A stretch of DNA of 15,493 nucleotides, from the NCBI GenBank assembly GCA_910576845.1, contig CAJTJA010000053.1, forward strand, positions 1 to 15,493. Reading direction: 5' to 3'. Source of the stretch: an uncultured Oscillibacter sp. Its GTDB lineage: Bacteria > Bacillota > Clostridia > Oscillospirales > Oscillospiraceae. Numbering within the stretch: position 1 is the first letter of the stretch; the number at the start of each line of letters is the position of its first letter. This document shows positions 13,594 through 15,493 of the stretch, one piece after another. The notes beneath the pieces are model-generated. The model did no database searches and had not been told where the DNA came from. It saw only the letters and a program-made list of their open reading frames with translations. The position numbers were made by a program, and so were the translations under genes.

Positions 13594-14550
13594 TTATAGA
13601 GTAAAGTCCGGGACCACCTGGGCGATGGCCTCCAGCATTTTCCGCTTTGCCTCCTCAAGGGGGGCCTCTATGGTGCAGCCTGCTGCTGCGGCATGCCCGC
13701 CGCCTCCCAGCAGGGCGCAGACTTTTGTGGCGTTAACCCGCGGGCCGGTGCGGAGAGAGAATTTCCAAACGTTCAAATGGAGTTCCCGCATGGTGACAGC
13801 GCAGTCTACGCCCCCGATCTGTGCGCCCAAGGCGGAAATATCCTCAGCGTCGGTCTCCGTGGCCTGTATGCGCTCCATCAGGGAGAGGGGCACTGCCAGC
13901 ACGGCCAAACGCTCTTGGTCGTGGTACTCGACACCGCTGAGCATGGCGGCTTCCAGAGCCAGCCGTTTCCTGGACTTGGTGCGGAAGAATGTTTTATTGA
14001 CATTTCGAATGTCGATACCGGTTCGCAGGAGGGCGGCGGTCACGGCGTGGGTGTGAGAGGTAGTATTGCTGTAAGCGAAGCAGCCGCAGTCTGTGGCGAT
14101 TGCCACATAGAGAGGAAGGGCCATCTCCGCCGTAATAGGGCCCAGGTCCGCCAGAATATCGTAAATGATCTCCCCGGTAGCGGCGGCGGAGGGACGGACA
14201 TAATTGGCGGCTCCGAAGTATTCAAAGGACGGGTGGTGGTCGACAGCCAGGTCCACCCGGCCTGCGTAGGGCCTGGCATTTTCCGGGAATAGGGCTGTGG
14301 CGGCGATGTCCGTGGAAATTACTCTGTCCGGCCGGAAGCCCTCCGGCGCGGCGTAGGGGCGGAAATAGGGGGCGGTGGTATCCGTCAGCTCCGGGTTAGG
14401 GAGGAGATATGCCGTCTTTCCCAAGGCCCGCAGACCTGCGCACAGGGCAGCGGCGGAGCCAACCGTATCCCCATCGGGGCGGAGGTGGGTGAGAATCAGG
14501 ATGTTGTCAAAGGACCGCAGGAGCCTGCTGGTTTCCTGGATGGTGAGCAT
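13594..14550 (-). CDS. nrnA: DHH-family oligoribonuclease / pAp phosphatase, NrnA type
   Basis: NrnA degrades very short RNAs and dephosphorylates 3'-phosphoadenosine 5'-phosphate. The 318-aa protein has the DHH-DHHA1 layout: HLRPDGDTVGS (H22, D26, D28), ISTDIA (D81), the name-giving D104-H105-H106 in AVDHHPSF, and ATDCGCF (D154) as Mn ligands, then a DHHA1 domain with the substrate loop GGGGHAAAAG near the C-terminus. I prefer ATG 14550: the AGGAGG at 14563-14558 is 7 bases away, while the ATG at 14556 is only one base from it. With this start, 2 bases separate it from the rbfA stop. Position between rbfA and truB is the standard one. Confidence 0.93.
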   Translation of the reverse strand: MLTIQETSRLLRSFDNILILTHLRPDGDTVGSAAALCAGLRALGKTAYLLPNPELTDTTAPYFRPYAAPEGFRPDRVISTDIAATALFPENARPYAGRVDLAVDHHPSFEYFGAANYVRPSAAATGEIIYDILADLGPITAEMALPLYVAIATDCGCFAYSNTTSHTHAVTAALLRTGIDIRNVNKTFFRTKSRKRLALEAAMLSGVEYHDQERLAVLAVPLSLMERIQATETDAEDISALGAQIGGVDCAVTMRELHLNVWKFSLRTGPRVNATKVCALLGGGGHAAAAGCTIEAPLEEAKRKMLEAIAQVVPDFTL

Positions 14551-14552
14551 GG

Positions 14553-14930
14553 TCATTCCTCCTCCGGGTGGTTTCGGGCGGTGTCCTTGGCCTCCTCCTG
14601 GCGCAGGAGCTCCAGGATATGGGCGCCGTGCTGTATGGAGTCGTCGCCGATGAATTGGAGCTCCGGAGTGTAGCGGAGCTGAAGGGCATGGCCCAGCTTC
14701 CGCCGGAGGAAGCCGGAAGCGGACTTCAGGCCCTTTAAAACGTCGGATTCTCTGGATTTATCCAAAACGCTGACATAGACTTTGGCATAGCGCAGATCAT
14801 TGGTGGTGTCCACCCTGGTGATGGATACCATGCCGGTGCCAGAGACGCGGGGATCCTTTAAACCGCGAATCTGTGATGCCAGCTCCCGTTGAATTTCATC
14901 GTTAATGCGGTTAATTCTGTTTGAAGACAT
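14553..14930 (-). CDS. rbfA: Ribosome-binding factor A
   Basis: RbfA binds the 30S precursor and helps mature the 5' end of 16S rRNA, important in the cold. The 125-aa protein is a single KH-like domain: RINRINDEIQRELASQIRGLKDPRV at the start (shown here as two parts, RINRINDEIQRE and GLKDPRV), then VSITRVDTTNDLRYAKVYVSV, and LRYTPELQFIGDDSI near the end. A purine-rich AGGAGA is about 7 bases before the ATG. It is the second visible gene of the operon and is almost contiguous with nrnA. Confidence 0.95.
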   Translation of the reverse strand: MSSNRINRINDEIQRELASQIRGLKDPRVSGTGMVSITRVDTTNDLRYAKVYVSVLDKSRESDVLKGLKSASGFLRRKLGHALQLRYTPELQFIGDDSIQHGAHILELLRQEEAKDTARNHPEEE

Positions 14931-14966
14931 AGGTGCTCTCCTGTTCTTGCGCCAGAGGCGCTGTAA

Positions 14967-14993
14967 AAGGGCGGCGGCACCGCCGCCGCCCTT
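14967..14993 (-). terminator. GC-rich hairpin between infB and rbfA, weak terminator or processing site
   Basis: AAGGGCGGCGGC (14967-14978) pairs perfectly over 12 bases with GCCGCCGCCCTT (14982-14993), 3-base loop. On the - strand the stem is followed by TTACAG, so only a four-T tract remains. It is too weak to be a full stop but could reduce read-through or protect the infB end. Confidence 0.6.
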
Positions 14994-15002
14994 ATTTTGT
15001 GC

Positions 15003-15493
15003 TTACTGAGGGATTTCCTCCATGGTATAGCCTTCCACGATATCGCCTTCTTTAATATCGTTGAATTTTTCGATGGTCAGGCCGCACTCATAGCCGCTGG
15101 CAACCTCCTTGGCGGCATCCTTGAACCGCTGAAGAGAAGCCAACGAGCCCTCGTGGATAACGATGCCGTCCCGGACCAGCCGGATAGAGCAGTTGCGCAC
15201 GATTTTGCCGTCCTGCACATAGCAGCCGGCAACCGTACCCACACCGGAGACTTTGTAAGTCTGCCGAACCTCCGCATGGCCAAGCAAAGCTTCCCGGTAT
15301 TTGGGAGCCAGCATGCCCTTCATGGCGGCGGTGATCTCGTCAATACAATCGTAGATGACCCGATACATCCGCATATCCACATTCTGCCGCGCGGCGCCGT
15401 CCCGGGCGGCGGCGTCAGGCCGGACGTTGAAGCCCACAATGATGGCGTTGGAGGAGGAGGCCAGCATGACATCGGACTCGTTCACCGCGCCCA
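15003..15493 (-). CDS. infB: Translation initiation factor IF-2, C-terminal part
   Basis: The last 162 codons of infB are visible; the gene runs off the right edge. The frame begins GAVNESDVMLASSSNAIIVG, then FNVRPD and the helix YRVIYDCIDEITAAMKGML, which belong to IF2 domain III (part of the G-domain-distal region). Domain IV, which binds the fMet-tRNA acceptor end, follows with GTVAGCYVQDGKIVRN, RLVRDG and SGYECGLTIEKFNDIKEGD. The stop is TAA. It is the first visible gene of the -strand operon, so the promoter, and probably nusA, lie outside the window. Confidence 0.96.
   Translation of the reverse strand, partial: GAVNESDVMLASSSNAIIVGFNVRPDAAARDGAARQNVDMRMYRVIYDCIDEITAAMKGMLAPKYREALLGHAEVRQTYKVSGVGTVAGCYVQDGKIVRNCSIRLVRDGIVIHEGSLASLQRFKDAAKEVASGYECGLTIEKFNDIKEGDIVEGYTMEEIPQ

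Noticed and set aside
12896..14056. 386-codon open frame on + across truB and nrnA
   Set aside because: It spans two well-supported genes on the other strand and has no recognisable domain or ribosome binding site.

Overview
The window looks like a chromosomal stretch from a spore-forming, low-to-mid GC Firmicute of the Clostridia. The family is probably Oscillospiraceae (Flavonifractor/Oscillibacter-like), which is inferred from gene style and not proven. The evidence is a SpoIIR sporulation gene, a tandem pair of Spo0A-type boxes, strong AGGAGG ribosome binding sites, a DUF1576 membrane protein, and a rhodanese-less ThiI of the Firmicute type.

Left part (1-7724, all genes on +). A three-gene unit, thiI / HD-domain phosphohydrolase / cinA, has gaps of 16-22 bases. 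It is followed by separately promoted genes: a PIN-like nuclease-type protein with its own terminator, a small histidine-kinase-like ATPase that lacks the phospho-acceptor histidine and has two perfect Spo0A-type boxes ahead of its promoter, a DUF1576 polytopic membrane protein made of two internal repeats (TTG start), and spoIIR with a clear terminator.

Middle part (7725-11770, accessory). A 192-bp MITE-like element with 20-bp imperfect terminal inverted repeats comes first. A hotdog-fold thioesterase (-) follows, divergent from a metal-resistance operon (+). That operon encodes an SmtB/CadC-type ArsR repressor with a 12-2-12 operator just after its -10 box, a stand-alone HMA metallochaperone, an intra-operon terminator-like hairpin, and a P1B-2 (Zn/Cd/Pb) ATPase without its own HMA domain. 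Beyond a bidirectional terminator lies, on the - strand, a 115-codon remnant of a BglII-family restriction endonuclease. It keeps the D-x8-E-x-Q catalytic spacing but has lost its start. It abuts a second MITE-like element (167 bp, 20-bp perfect terminal repeats including CTAG), whose other end falls exactly on the ribF stop codon.

Right part (11767-15493, all genes on -). This is the conserved translation/RNA housekeeping operon read right to left: infB (3' end only), rbfA, nrnA-type DHH phosphoesterase, truB, ribF. A GC-rich hairpin sits between infB and rbfA.

The most interesting signals are the Spo0A-box-driven H-box-less kinase-like gene, the restriction-enzyme remnant that is easily missed because it has no start codon, the two unrelated MITE-like elements bracketing the accessory block, and the split metal-efflux operon. 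All family assignments are by eye, without database searches.
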